Shown: positions 37,749 to 46,026 of the stretch, piece after piece
Numbering within the stretch: the stretch's first letter is position 1
Layout of the letters: every line of letters starts with the position of its first letter
The notes under the pieces: model-generated
The model's database searches: none
The model's input: only the letters and a program-made list of their open reading frames with translations
Told to the model about the DNA's origin: nothing
Assembly: GCF_003788585.1 (NCBI RefSeq)
Contig: NZ_AYKG01000069.1
Coordinates: 27,606 to 91,605, forward strand
Reading direction: 5' to 3'
Origin: Salinisphaera japonica YTM-1
Lineage (GTDB): Bacteria > Pseudomonadota > Gammaproteobacteria > Nevskiales > Salinisphaeraceae
DNA: 64,000 bases
Program-made: the position numbers and the translations under genes

Positions 37749-38759
37749 TCAGCCGATTTCGCTGAGTGCGACGGTGCGGTTGTCGGCCAGCGACTGGGCG
37801 GCCGCGGCGGCCAGGCGTAGCGCCTCGTAGCCGTCGATATGTGTGGCCATGGGCTGGCCACCACTGATCCAGGCGTCATACAGATCGCCCAGCTCGCTGG
37901 CATAGGCTGCGCTGTAGCGCTCCAGGAAAAAATGCTTGGGCGGCTCGACGCTCTCGCCGTCTGCAGTGGTGGCACGCAGGCGGGTCTCGGTTTCGTTGAC
38001 GGCCTGCAGCATGCCGGCGCTGCCGAACGCCTCGATCCGCTGGTCATAGCCGAAGGCGGTGCGCCGCGAATTCTGGATATGACATAACCGGCCCGACTCG
38101 GTGATCAGCGTCACCATCGCGGTATCCACATCGCCGACATTGCCGATCTCGTCGTCGATGAGAACGGCGCCGGCTGCCGATACGCTCCTGATCGGCTCAT
38201 CAAGCAGCCAGCGTGCGGTATCGAAATCGTGAATCATCATGTCGAAGAACAGACCACCCGAGACTTTCAGGTATTCGACCGGCGGCGGCGCCGGGTCTCG
38301 GCTGATGATGGTGAGCGTTTCCAGCGTTCCGATGCGGCCGTGCGCGAGGCCGTGCTTGAGCGCTGCAAACTGGGCATCGTGGCGACGATTGAACCCGAGC
38401 GCACAGGTCACCGGATGGGCATTGACGACATCGACCGCGGCCTTCGTGCGAGCGATATCCAGGGCGATGGGTTTTTCGCACAGGATCGCCTTGCCCGCCT
38501 TCGCGGCCCGTTCGAGAAATTCGGCGTGCGTGGCCGTTGACGAGGCGATGAGCACGGCATCGATGCCCGGATCGGCAAACACCGCATCAACCTCGACGCT
38601 GGCCGCGCCGTATTCACGGGCCAGCCGCTGCGCGGCCTCGGGCACGATATCGGCCACGCTTTGCAGATGAATACGCGGATCGGCCGCCGCCGCCGCGGCA
38701 TGGACGTGGGCGATGCGCCCGGCGCCGATTATGGCTAGATTCATGATTTTATCGTTCAT
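37749..38759 (-). CDS. iolG: inositol 2-dehydrogenase, best iolG candidate
   Basis: 336 residues. IIGAGRIAHVHAAAAAADPR, AILCEKPIALDIART and GLFFDMMIHDFDTARWLLDE match classical IolG closely, including lysine of EKP and the DxxIHDxD catalytic block. It oxidises myo-inositol to scyllo-inosose with NAD. The start overlaps the stop of the upstream dehydrogenase by ATGA, and the gene at 36705 follows after 24 bases. Confidence 0.88.
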   Translation of the reverse strand: MNDKIMNLAIIGAGRIAHVHAAAAAADPRIHLQSVADIVPEAAQRLAREYGAASVEVDAVFADPGIDAVLIASSTATHAEFLERAAKAGKAILCEKPIALDIARTKAAVDVVNAHPVTCALGFNRRHDAQFAALKHGLAHGRIGTLETLTIISRDPAPPPVEYLKVSGGLFFDMMIHDFDTARWLLDEPIRSVSAAGAVLIDDEIGNVGDVDTAMVTLITESGRLCHIQNSRRTAFGYDQRIEAFGSAGMLQAVNETETRLRATTADGESVEPPKHFFLERYSAAYASELGDLYDAWISGGQPMATHIDGYEALRLAAAAAQSLADNRTVALSEIG

Positions 38760-39763
38760 GATGTTTTCTCCAACTTGATGAGACGCTGGCTGGAAGCCGA
38801 CTCGATACAGGCATCGAGCACACGCATGTTGGCCAGAACGTCGGCCGGGGCGTAGTCCGGGGTCTGGCCATTGATGACGCAGTCGGCGAAATGGGCCACG
38901 CCGTTTACGTATTGAAAGCTTGTGACTCGCTCGTGGGTCACGCGGCCACGGTGGTCCACGATTTCGATCGGGCCGTCGCCGTCGGCCTGGGGCACAAAGG
39001 CTTTATTGAGCCGAATGACGCCGGCCGTGCCGTAGACTTCGTAGGCATGACGCCCGGTGGCGTCCATGCCACAGTCGAAGCTCGCTTTGGCCCCGGTGTC
39101 ATAGCCCAGCACAACAGCCGCGGACATCTCGGCCCGCTGCGGACCGGCGAACCGAGCAACGCTTGCTACCCGGTCGGGTTCGCCCAACAGGCTGCGCACG
39201 GTGTGAATGCAGTAGCAGCCCAGGTCATAAAGACTGCCGCCGCCGGTTTCGATGGCGCCGTGGCGGAAATCGGCCAGGCTTTTTTCCAGGTTGAACGTCA
39301 GGTTCACATGTACACCGCGCACGTCCCCGATGGCCCCGCTGTCGATCAGTGCGCGTACCCGCGCATGCTGGGCATGAAACTGATACATCATGGCTTCCAT
39401 ATAAATCACGCCGGCCGCTTCACAGGCCGCGATGGCCTGGCGCGCCTCGACGCTCGTCAGCGCAGCAGGCTTTTCACACAGGACGTGCTTGCCGGCGCGC
39501 GCGGCCTTGATCGTCCACTCGGCGTGGCGCGCATTGGGCAGCGGCAGGTAGACGGCATCCACGGCCGGATCAGCCAGGAGTTCGTCGTAGTCGCCGTAAC
39601 CGGTCGCGAAACCGAAGCGCTCGATCAACGCCTCGGGCACGCCGCGCCGACTGGCCATGGCATAGGCACGACTATTCGGGGCTGCCTGAATGGCCGGAAT
39701 CGTCTGCTCGCAAGCGATTTCAGCCGCGCCGAGGACGCCCCAGTTGATGATCTTTGATGCCAA
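38756..39763 (-). CDS. Gfo/Idh/MocA-family oxidoreductase
   Basis: 335 residues from TTG 39763, preceded by GGGGAAG; the frame continues to an ATG at 39814 without a ribosome site. WGVLGAAEIACEQTIPAIQ, CEKPAALTSVEA and GGSLYDLGCYCIHTVRSLLG place it in the trans-1,2-dihydrobenzene-diol / glucose-fructose oxidoreductase branch (catalytic tyrosine-histidine block). First gene of the leftward run with iolG, under the promoter at 39816-39846. Confidence 0.85.
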   Translation of the reverse strand: MASKIINWGVLGAAEIACEQTIPAIQAAPNSRAYAMASRRGVPEALIERFGFATGYGDYDELLADPAVDAVYLPLPNARHAEWTIKAARAGKHVLCEKPAALTSVEARQAIAACEAAGVIYMEAMMYQFHAQHARVRALIDSGAIGDVRGVHVNLTFNLEKSLADFRHGAIETGGGSLYDLGCYCIHTVRSLLGEPDRVASVARFAGPQRAEMSAAVVLGYDTGAKASFDCGMDATGRHAYEVYGTAGVIRLNKAFVPQADGDGPIEIVDHRGRVTHERVTSFQYVNGVAHFADCVINGQTPDYAPADVLANMRVLDACIESASSQRLIKLEKTS

Positions 39764-39815
39764 GATAGCTTCCCCGGTAACGACGAAACGCGCGCCGAGT
39801 GGCCGCATTACCAAT

Positions 39816-39846
39816 AGAATTTATTTTCTATTTTTGAATTTCACAA
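39816..39846 (-). promoter_or_regulatory. promoter and operator of the iolG-containing run
   Basis: Minus strand: TTGTGA (39846-39841), 17 bases, TAAATT (39823-39818). AGAATTTATTTTCT (39816-39829) covers the -10 box and extends to AATAGAA/TTCTATT arms. Farther upstream, TTCATACTTTAGTCG is shared with the iolB control region (near 42352), a second possible common element. Confidence 0.6.
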
Positions 39847-39942
39847 ATTAATTGGTTCATACTTTAGTCGACCCCGGTCGTCGCCTGGGCGTGGTTTTTA
39901 TTCGTCGCGCATGAACCGGATCGCCTGCTTATGGCTTTTTTC

Positions 39943-39955
39943 AATCAATAAGTTA
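39943..39955 (+). promoter_or_regulatory. IHF consensus site upstream of the epimerase-like gene
   Basis: AATCAATAAGTTA matches WATCAANNNNTTR exactly and follows a run of six T (39936-39941), a common feature of strong IHF sites. The 16 bases from 39943 are identical to those in the array-1 leader (6074-6089). It lies about 85 bases upstream of the promoter at 40040. Confidence 0.5.
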
Positions 39956-40039
39956 GCGCCTACCCGGTCGGCATGGCGTACACGGGTGTGGCCGTTGTGA
40001 CGGCCGTGCCGACGTCTGGGTGCCGCGTGGGTCGACGTC

Positions 40040-40068
40040 TTGATTACGTGGAATTTGCATTCTAATTT
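40040..40068 (+). promoter_or_regulatory. promoter and operator of the TIM-barrel epimerase gene
   Basis: TTGATT (40040-40045), 17 bases, TAATTT (40063-40068). The palindrome GGAATTTGCATTCT (40050-40063) fills the spacer, so a bound repressor would block the polymerase. It is the closest of the set to the GGAA-N6-TTCC site known for RpiR-type IolR. Confidence 0.6.
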
Positions 40069-40120
40069 CGACCGCGTGGCGCGAGTTTGCGCGTCGGTTC
40101 ACACGCACGGAGAACACAAT

Positions 40121-41086
40121 ATGAAAATCGGGATGGTCACCGACAGCGTCGCGCAGCTGGGCACCGACGCCATGCTGGACTACGCCGCCGAGCTTGGGCT
40201 CGACGCGATCGAGCTTTGTGTGGGCAACTGGGGAGACGCCGCTCATATCGGCGATGTCGCCGAGCTGCTTGCCGATACGAAACGCCAGCGCGAGCTACGG
40301 GCCAGGATTCAGGATCGCGGGTTGGAGATTTCGGCGTTCACTGCCAACGGCAACCAGCTTCACCCCACCGACGGCGAACGCCAATCGAAGGTCGTCTACG
40401 ACGCACTGCGCCTGGCCGAGATCTTTGAGGTACCACGAATCGTGCTCATGTCGGGCCTGCCCGCCGGCGCGCCCGGCGACAGCATGCCCAACTGGATCAC
40501 CACCTCGTGGCCGCCGGAAACCCAGCAAGCGCTCGATTATCAATGGAACGAGGTGGCAATTCCCTACTGGAAAACGCTCGCCGATTTCGCCAACGCACGC
40601 GGCGTGAATCAGCTGTGTATCGAAGCCCACGGCGCGCAGCTGGTGCACAACATGCCGAGCTTCATGCAGCTGCGTGATGCCGTGGGGCCCACGGTGGGTC
40701 TGAACTTCGACCCAAGCCATTTCATTTGGATGGGCGGGGATCCCATCGAAATGATCCGTCGTTATTCAGAATGTATCTACCATGTCCATGCCAAGGACAC
40801 GTATATCGATACCCATAATCTGGCCGATGCCACACGGCTGGACAGCCGCTCGATGGATCGCGTGCTTGAGCGGAGCTGGTCTTATGTCACGCTTGGCTAC
40901 GGCCAGCCCGAGGCGTGGTGGCGCGAGTTCTGTTGGCAGCTTCAGGCTCGCGGCTACGGCGACGGCGTGCTCTCGATCGAGCACGAAGACCAGAACCTGT
41001 CTCGCAACGAGGGCATGCGTCGTTCGGTAGAGCTGCTCAACCGGGTCATGCCGCGCGAGCAGCCGGACTTTGTTCTGCCGGGTTGA
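40121..41086 (+). CDS. sugar phosphate isomerase/epimerase (AP2Ec TIM barrel)
   Basis: 321 residues from ATG 40121 after GGAG. GMVTDSVAQLGTDAMLDYAAELGLDAIELC start, CIEAHGAQLVHN, VGLNFDPSHFIWMGGDP, IYHVHAKDTYI and VLSIEHEDQ hold the expected metal ligands (E, D, H, E). It resembles the third type of epimerase found in inositol loci (IolI/IolH-like, inosose isomerase). Transcribed away from the iolG run, under its own operator. Confidence 0.83.
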   Translation: MKIGMVTDSVAQLGTDAMLDYAAELGLDAIELCVGNWGDAAHIGDVAELLADTKRQRELRARIQDRGLEISAFTANGNQLHPTDGERQSKVVYDALRLAEIFEVPRIVLMSGLPAGAPGDSMPNWITTSWPPETQQALDYQWNEVAIPYWKTLADFANARGVNQLCIEAHGAQLVHNMPSFMQLRDAVGPTVGLNFDPSHFIWMGGDPIEMIRRYSECIYHVHAKDTYIDTHNLADATRLDSRSMDRVLERSWSYVTLGYGQPEAWWREFCWQLQARGYGDGVLSIEHEDQNLSRNEGMRRSVELLNRVMPREQPDFVLPG

Positions 41087-41157
41087 TCAAGGCGCGGCCG
41101 GCGTCGATGAAGGCACGTCGCCGGCCGGCCGTGATGGGCGATATTTTCTAGACGATA

Positions 41158-41178
41158 AAGCCGGCACGAAGCCGGCTT
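41158..41178. terminator. hairpin between the epimerase gene and a small leftward gene
   Basis: AAGCCGGC (41158-41165) and GCCGGCTT (41171-41178) form an eight-pair stem with a five-base loop, 70 bases after the epimerase stop and before the convergent small gene. It may stop transcription from either side, though the T-runs are short. Confidence 0.45.
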
Positions 41179-41247
41179 CGTCATGTCGACGTCCGCGGGC
41201 CGGGCGGCAACGGGTTTCCGCGTTGCCGGCTGGCCTGCACGGCGTGA

Positions 41248-41427
41248 TCAGCGCTGCTTGAGACTCAGCGGCGTCACATAGCCCGCGCTGTGGGTGCCGC
41301 AATAACGTGCGGCCCGTTCGAGTAGCGCGCCCAGGCGTGCCCAGACCGGGTGTGCCAACGCCCAGGTCGTTGGCCGGCCGGTATCCGGTCCTGCACTCAG
41401 GGCATGGTCTACGTATAGGTCACTCAT
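41248..41427 (-). CDS. small hypothetical protein, 59 residues, downstream of iolB
   Basis: ATG 41427 follows AAGGAG at a good distance on the minus strand. The product starts MSDLYVDHALSAGPDTGRP and has WARLGALLERAARYCGTHSAGY; no known domain was recognised. The gene lies 52 bases downstream of the iolB stop and reads the same way, so it is probably in the iolB transcript. Codon use is like that of its neighbours. The strong ribosome site is the main reason for believing it. Confidence 0.6.
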   Translation of the reverse strand: MSDLYVDHALSAGPDTGRPTTWALAHPVWARLGALLERAARYCGTHSAGYVTPLSLKQR

Positions 41428-41479
41428 CGCCTTGCTCCTTCCGATGCGATCGGATGCGTCGTGCGGGCTGCCACAACGT

Positions 41480-42271
41480 TTACTTCACAAGCCACGCGAA
41501 ATCCGGATCGGTGTTGAATTTCCATTCCCGCTTCGGCCCTGCCATGACGTTCAGGTAATACAGATCATGGCCATAAGGCGCACCGACCGGGTGATACCCG
41601 CGTGGCACCAGCACACAGCTACCGTCGCCAAAAGCCATCGATTCGTCTATTGAACGATCGTCGGTATAAATTCGCTGAAAGCCGAAGCCGCTGGCCGGGT
41701 TGAGCCGGTGGTAATAGCTTTCTTCCAGAAACGACTCGTTTGGCAGGTTATCTTCGTCGTGCTTGTGCGGCGGATAGCTCGACCAGTTGCCGGCCGGTGT
41801 ATAGACCTCAACCACCAACAAGCTGTCGGCACTTTCGGTCTCCGGCAGGATGTCGTGGATATGACGCACGTTGGCGCCTTCACCCCGGGTCGACTGCTTG
41901 ATGTCCTCGGGCGCGATATGGCGCACGGTGTGGCCGCCTCGGCCGGGGGCGCCGCATAGGCCGATTTCCAGGTCGGTCAAGGCTTCGACGGTGAAGGACG
42001 TACCGTTGGGCAGATAGACCGCATGCGGCGGCACCTGCTCGAACACGCTCATGCGCTCGCCGATCGCCTCGAAGGTGTGGCTGCCGGCGGTGATGGTGGC
42101 CTTGCCGGACAGAATGACGAGACACAGCTCGTGCGCCCCGCTGTCGTCGGTGTAGCGGCTGCCCTCGGCAAGCCGGCGGTGCCGGAACCGGACATAATCA
42201 AGCGCCTCGGCAGCCTGGCCGGTATCGAGCGTCTGCTCGGCGTTGCGGTCTGGGTGAAGCAACAAATCCAT
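41480..42271 (-). CDS. iolB: 5-deoxy-glucuronate isomerase
   Basis: 263 residues from ATG 42271 (an in-frame GTG at 42280 is less likely), about eight bases after GAGG. Double-cupin protein with YPPHKHDEDNLPNESFLEE, the metal-binding histidines and glutamate of IolB, and VLVPRGYHPVGAPYGHDLYY. It isomerises 5-deoxy-glucuronate, made after IolD, to 2-deoxy-5-keto-gluconate, the IolC substrate. It has its own promoter with an extended operator. Confidence 0.94.
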   Translation of the reverse strand: MDLLLHPDRNAEQTLDTGQAAEALDYVRFRHRRLAEGSRYTDDSGAHELCLVILSGKATITAGSHTFEAIGERMSVFEQVPPHAVYLPNGTSFTVEALTDLEIGLCGAPGRGGHTVRHIAPEDIKQSTRGEGANVRHIHDILPETESADSLLVVEVYTPAGNWSSYPPHKHDEDNLPNESFLEESYYHRLNPASGFGFQRIYTDDRSIDESMAFGDGSCVLVPRGYHPVGAPYGHDLYYLNVMAGPKREWKFNTDPDFAWLVK

Positions 42272-42302
42272 GGCGATCACGCCTCGAGTGATGAAACGAA
42301 CA

Positions 42303-42342
42303 ATTGAAATAGAACATATTTTTTATTTACTTCTATTTCAAT
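42303..42342 (-). promoter_or_regulatory. iolB promoter within a long palindrome
   Basis: ATTGAAATAGAA (42303-42314) and TTCTATTTCAAT (42331-42342) are perfect 12-base inverted arms. On the minus strand TTGAAA (42341-42336), 17 bases, TATGTT (42318-42313) is a good sigma-70 promoter, so the arms cover -35 and -10. The spacing AGAA-N16-TTCT is ten bases, one helical turn, more than in the other operators. Confidence 0.65.
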
Positions 42343-42392
42343 TTTTTTGTTTCATACTTTAGTCGTGATTGCCCTCGACCTCGGGCGTATCG

Positions 42393-43154
42393 TCATGACT
42401 TCAGCCGATACCCGGTCTTGAAGATCCAGGCCACGATGGCGATACAGATCGCCAGGAACAGCCCGATCATGCCCAGGCTCAGGCCCACGCTGACGTCGGC
42501 GGTGTCGTAGAAGCTCCAGCGGAAGCCGGACACGAGATAGACCACGGGGTTGATCAAGGTGATCTTCTGCCATAGCGGGGGCAGCATATCCAGCGAGTAG
42601 AACGTGCCGCCCAGGAACGTCAGCGGGGTGACGATCAACAGCGGGATGATGGTCAGCTTTTCGAAGTTGTCCGCCCAGATGCCGATGATGAAACCGAACA
42701 GGCTGAAGGTGATGGTGGTCAGCACCAGGAACGTGAGCATCCAGAACGGATGGGCGATTTGTATGTCCACGAACAAGGTGGCGGTGCCCAGGATGATCAG
42801 GCCCAGGGCGGCGGATTTGGTGGCCGCGGCCCCGACATAGCTGGTCACGATCTCCACGAAGGAAATGGGGGCCGACAACAGCTCGTAGATGGTGCCGATG
42901 AACTTCGGGAAGTAGATCGCGAACGAGGCGTTGGAGATGCCCTGGGTCATCAACGAGAGCATGATCAGCCCGGGCACGATGAACGCGCCGTAGGACACGC
43001 CCTGTACTTCGTTGATGCGCGAGCCGATGGCCGAGCCGAAGACCACGAAATACAGCGAGGTGGAGATGATCGGGCTGAGCACGCTTTGAAACAGGGTGCG
43101 CCAGGTGCGGTACATCTCGGCGGCATAGATCGTCTTGATGGCATGAAAATTCAT
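42393..43154 (-). CDS. ABC-2 type transporter permease
   Basis: 253 residues with six hydrophobic helices and the ABC-2 signature around [21 protein letters not shown]. This is the membrane half of an exporter whose ATPase is encoded just upstream (start overlaps the ATPase stop by ATGA). Substrates of the YadH/NodJ-like branch range from polysaccharide to drugs; none can be assigned here. Confidence 0.9.
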   Translation of the reverse strand: MNFHAIKTIYAAEMYRTWRTLFQSVLSPIISTSLYFVVFGSAIGSRINEVQGVSYGAFIVPGLIMLSLMTQGISNASFAIYFPKFIGTIYELLSAPISFVEIVTSYVGAAATKSAALGLIILGTATLFVDIQIAHPFWMLTFLVLTTITFSLFGFIIGIWADNFEKLTIIPLLIVTPLTFLGGTFYSLDMLPPLWQKITLINPVVYLVSGFRWSFYDTADVSVGLSLGMIGLFLAICIAIVAWIFKTGYRLKS

Positions 43155-44080
43155 GACTTGTCTCCCACCAGGTCGACGAAGATCTCTTCGAGCGAGCTCT
43201 GTTTGGTATCGATATCGACGTAGTCGATGCCCGCGGCTTCCAGATCGGCAAACAGCGGCCGGATATTGGAGGTCTCGTTATGCGCGCTGTAGGTATAGAC
43301 CAGCGTGCGGCCGGCATCCTCCAGCGTGAGGTCATAGCCGGCCAGTGCCTCGGGCACGTGCGATAACGGATCGGCCAGGCGCACGCTCAAACGCTTCTGG
43401 CCGAGCTTGTCCATGAGTGCGGTCTTCTGCTCGACCAGCGCGATGGCGCCGTCCTGGATCACGCCGATACGATCGGCCATCTGTTCGGCCTCTTCCAGGT
43501 AATGCGTGGTCAACACGATGGTCACGCCCTGCTCGCGCAGCCGGCGCACCACGTTCCACATGCTCCGGCGCAGCTCGACGTCGACCCCGGCCGTGGGCTC
43601 GTCCAGAAACAGCACCTGCGGCTCGTGGGCCAGTGCCTTGGCGATCATCACGCGGCGTTTCATACCGCCGGACACTTCCCGCGTGATGTTGTCGCGCTTG
43701 TCCCAGAGCGACAGATCCTTCAACACGCGTTCGACGTGGGCATCGTCGCGGGCCTTGCCGAACACGCCCCGAGAAAACTTGACCGTGGCAAAGACCTTGG
43801 CAAACGGCTCGACAGTGACTTCCTGTGGCACCAGGCCGATCTGTTCACGCGCCTTGCGAAACTCGCGCACGACGTCATAGCCGTTGACCCGGATCGTGCC
43901 ACTCGTGGGGTTGACGATGCCGCAGATGGTATTGATCAGCGTGGTCTTGCCGGCCCCGTTGGGGCCCAGCAACGCGAAGATCTCGCCCTTGGGAATGCAT
44001 AAGTGGATATCTTTCAGGGCAGAAAAGCCGGAGTCGTAGGTCTTGTACAGCCCTTCGATCTCGATAACGGGTTCGGTCAA
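43151..44080 (-). CDS. ABC-2 type transporter ATPase
   Basis: 309 residues from TTG 44080, preceded by CAGGAG; the open frame runs further but those residues do not resemble the family. Walker [12 protein letters not shown], signature VSGGMKRR, Walker [13 protein letters not shown], and a C-terminal extension usual for ABC-2 exporters of the YadG/CcmA type. Pairs with the permease at 42393. Confidence 0.92.
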   Translation of the reverse strand: MTEPVIEIEGLYKTYDSGFSALKDIHLCIPKGEIFALLGPNGAGKTTLINTICGIVNPTSGTIRVNGYDVVREFRKAREQIGLVPQEVTVEPFAKVFATVKFSRGVFGKARDDAHVERVLKDLSLWDKRDNITREVSGGMKRRVMIAKALAHEPQVLFLDEPTAGVDVELRRSMWNVVRRLREQGVTIVLTTHYLEEAEQMADRIGVIQDGAIALVEQKTALMDKLGQKRLSVRLADPLSHVPEALAGYDLTLEDAGRTLVYTYSAHNETSNIRPLFADLEAAGIDYVDIDTKQSSLEEIFVDLVGDKS

Positions 44081-44223
44081 CGCCGACTCCTGTGGATACC
44101 AGCAAAGACGGCAAGTATGGCAGATCGACACGCCCGATCCGCGGCCCCGCCGCGTGTTCATGCGCTGGTCACGGCTTGCGCGTAGGCTGAGCTTATAAAT
44201 GTCGTTTCAACAATAAAGCAGCC

Positions 44224-44574
44224 ATGAAAAATCGATGGACGACTGCGGCCGCGATCACGATATGCAGCGTTGCCGCTGCCTGGAGCACGGCCGGGTTCGC
44301 GGTTCAGGGCGCAGGCGCCCTGAACCAAGCCACCGGGCGTGGCGGCGCCATGAGCGGCGGGGCTGGCGCGGGACAAGCCCCCGCCACCCGGGCGCGCGGC
44401 AATAACCGCGCCTATCCACAGGCCGGCCCGGACACGATGCCGAGCTATCCGCGTGGCACACGCCGGCTGGGCTATGACAACGACAACGACTTCAGCGGCG
44501 CCAACGGCGTACAGCGCGGGCCATCGAACACCAACCCAGACCGTCGTCAGCTCGAGAACGCCTTCGACGATTGA
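44224..44574 (+). CDS. small secreted protein of unknown function
   Basis: 116 residues. A Sec signal peptide (MKNRWTTAAAITICSVAAAW, cleavage probably after GFA, near residue 26) is followed by a glycine-, asparagine- and arginine-rich, disordered-looking chain (GRGGAMSGGAGAGQAPATRA). No domain recognised. It stands alone between the ABC exporter and the ATP-grasp gene. The coding call rests on the signal peptide and a reading frame with normal codon bias. Confidence 0.6.
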   Translation: MKNRWTTAAAITICSVAAAWSTAGFAVQGAGALNQATGRGGAMSGGAGAGQAPATRARGNNRAYPQAGPDTMPSYPRGTRRLGYDNDNDFSGANGVQRGPSNTNPDRRQLENAFDD

Positions 44575-44711
44575 TGCCGGCTTGAATGGCCCGCGACCAG
44601 GCGAGACGCACCGGCCATACAGGCCACACCATAAGCGGGACCGGCCGCCTACTGTGCAAGCCGCGCGAGATGGTTTAAGACTGGTCTTACAACTCGTGGC
44701 AGGAACCCTGG

Positions 44712-45998
44712 ATGGGCAACAAGACGGTTTTCGTACTCGGTATGGACGGCTTCAACCAGGCCAAGCTGGAGCGGTTGTCGTCGGCACGGGATTGTCGCTT
44801 CGTCGGGCTGATCGATCCGGCCGAAATCATGGAAGCCGAGTATTTCCCGATCGATGACATGCTTGCCCGCGCCACCGCGCAGGTCGAGGCGCATGAGACG
44901 CCGCCGGATGCGTTGATCGGCTACGTCGATTTCCCGGTATCGACGATGTTACCCATACTGGCGCAGCGTTTTGGGCTGCGGGCGCCCTCGCTCGAGGCGC
45001 TGCTCAAGTGCGAGCACAAATACTGGTCGCGCCTGGCCCAACGCGAGATCGTGCCTGAGCATATTCCGGATTTTGCGCTGGTCGACCCGTTTGCCGATAA
45101 CGCGATCGCCGCGTGCTCGATCGCATATCCGTTCTGGCTCAAGCCGGTGAAATCGGCCGGCTCTTATCTGGGTTTCCGGATCGATAACGACGCCGCGTTC
45201 GAGGCCGCACTGGCCGAGATACGCGCGCATATCGGTATCTTCGCCGAGCCGTTCGACCGGATTCTCGATCATGCGACGCTACCGGCCGAGGTGGCCAACG
45301 TGGGCGGGCGCTTCTGCTTGGCCGAGTCGTTGATCGGCGGCGAGCAGTGCACGATCGAGGGCTATGTCCAGGACGGAAACGTGCATTTCTTCGGCCTGAT
45401 CGATTCGATTCGCGCCGAGGGCCGTTCGAGTTTTCTGCGCTATCAATACCCCTCGATCCTGCCCCGGCGTGCGCGCGAGCAGATGGAGGATATTTCACGC
45501 CGCGTTCTGGCGCATATCGACTTTGACCAGTCGGCGTTCAACGTCGAGTTCTTCTGGGACGCCGCCGCCGATACCGTCTGGCTGCTGGAGATCAATACCC
45601 GCATCGCCCAGCACCATTCGGACCTGTTCGAAAAAGTGGATGGCGTGTCCAACCACGAGGCCGCGGTCAATGTGGCTCTCGGGCGCGAGCCGCAGTTTCC
45701 TGATGGCGGCGGGGCCTTCAAGTATGCGGCCTGTTGTTTCCTTCGCAGCTACGTCGACGGCATCGTGGGCCGAGTGCCAAGCGTCGATGATGTTGATGCG
45801 CTGTCGCGCGAGGTTCCGGGTATAATTTTCGAGCCGCACGTGGCCCCCGGTACACGGCTGTTGGACCTGACGCATCAGGAAACCTACAGCTATGCCCTGG
45901 CGCTGGTATATATCGGCGGCGATACCCCCGAAGAGCTCGACCAGCGTTATCTGCTGTGTCGCGACCGGCTGGATTTCGATATCCGCCCGGCCGATTGA
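44712..45998 (+). CDS. ATP-grasp ligase, related to the C-terminal part of the EctC-like fusion
   Basis: 428 residues. N-terminal preATP-grasp domain, then SLEALLKCEHKYWSRLA, FWLKPVKSAGSYLGFRI (ATP lysines) and FNVEFFWDAAADTVWLLEINTRI, the Mg-binding E/N block. ATP-grasp enzymes join a carboxylate to an amine through an acyl phosphate. The protein shares long blocks with residues 150-560 of the fusion at 49447, so the two are paralogues. It is followed after 28 bases by a hydrolase and then a peptidase, suggesting synthesis and turnover of a small amide or peptide. Substrate unknown. Confidence 0.8.
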   Translation: MGNKTVFVLGMDGFNQAKLERLSSARDCRFVGLIDPAEIMEAEYFPIDDMLARATAQVEAHETPPDALIGYVDFPVSTMLPILAQRFGLRAPSLEALLKCEHKYWSRLAQREIVPEHIPDFALVDPFADNAIAACSIAYPFWLKPVKSAGSYLGFRIDNDAAFEAALAEIRAHIGIFAEPFDRILDHATLPAEVANVGGRFCLAESLIGGEQCTIEGYVQDGNVHFFGLIDSIRAEGRSSFLRYQYPSILPRRAREQMEDISRRVLAHIDFDQSAFNVEFFWDAAADTVWLLEINTRIAQHHSDLFEKVDGVSNHEAAVNVALGREPQFPDGGGAFKYAACCFLRSYVDGIVGRVPSVDDVDALSREVPGIIFEPHVAPGTRLLDLTHQETYSYALALVYIGGDTPEELDQRYLLCRDRLDFDIRPAD

Positions 45999-46026
45999 TC
46001 GTCGCGTCATAAGGAGACACTACGCC

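Noticed and set aside
39931..39960. A solitary third CRISPR leader
   Set aside because: Shares the IHF site with leader 1 but lacks the ACCCTTTTTT and AAAAAGGGT arms and has no repeat downstream.
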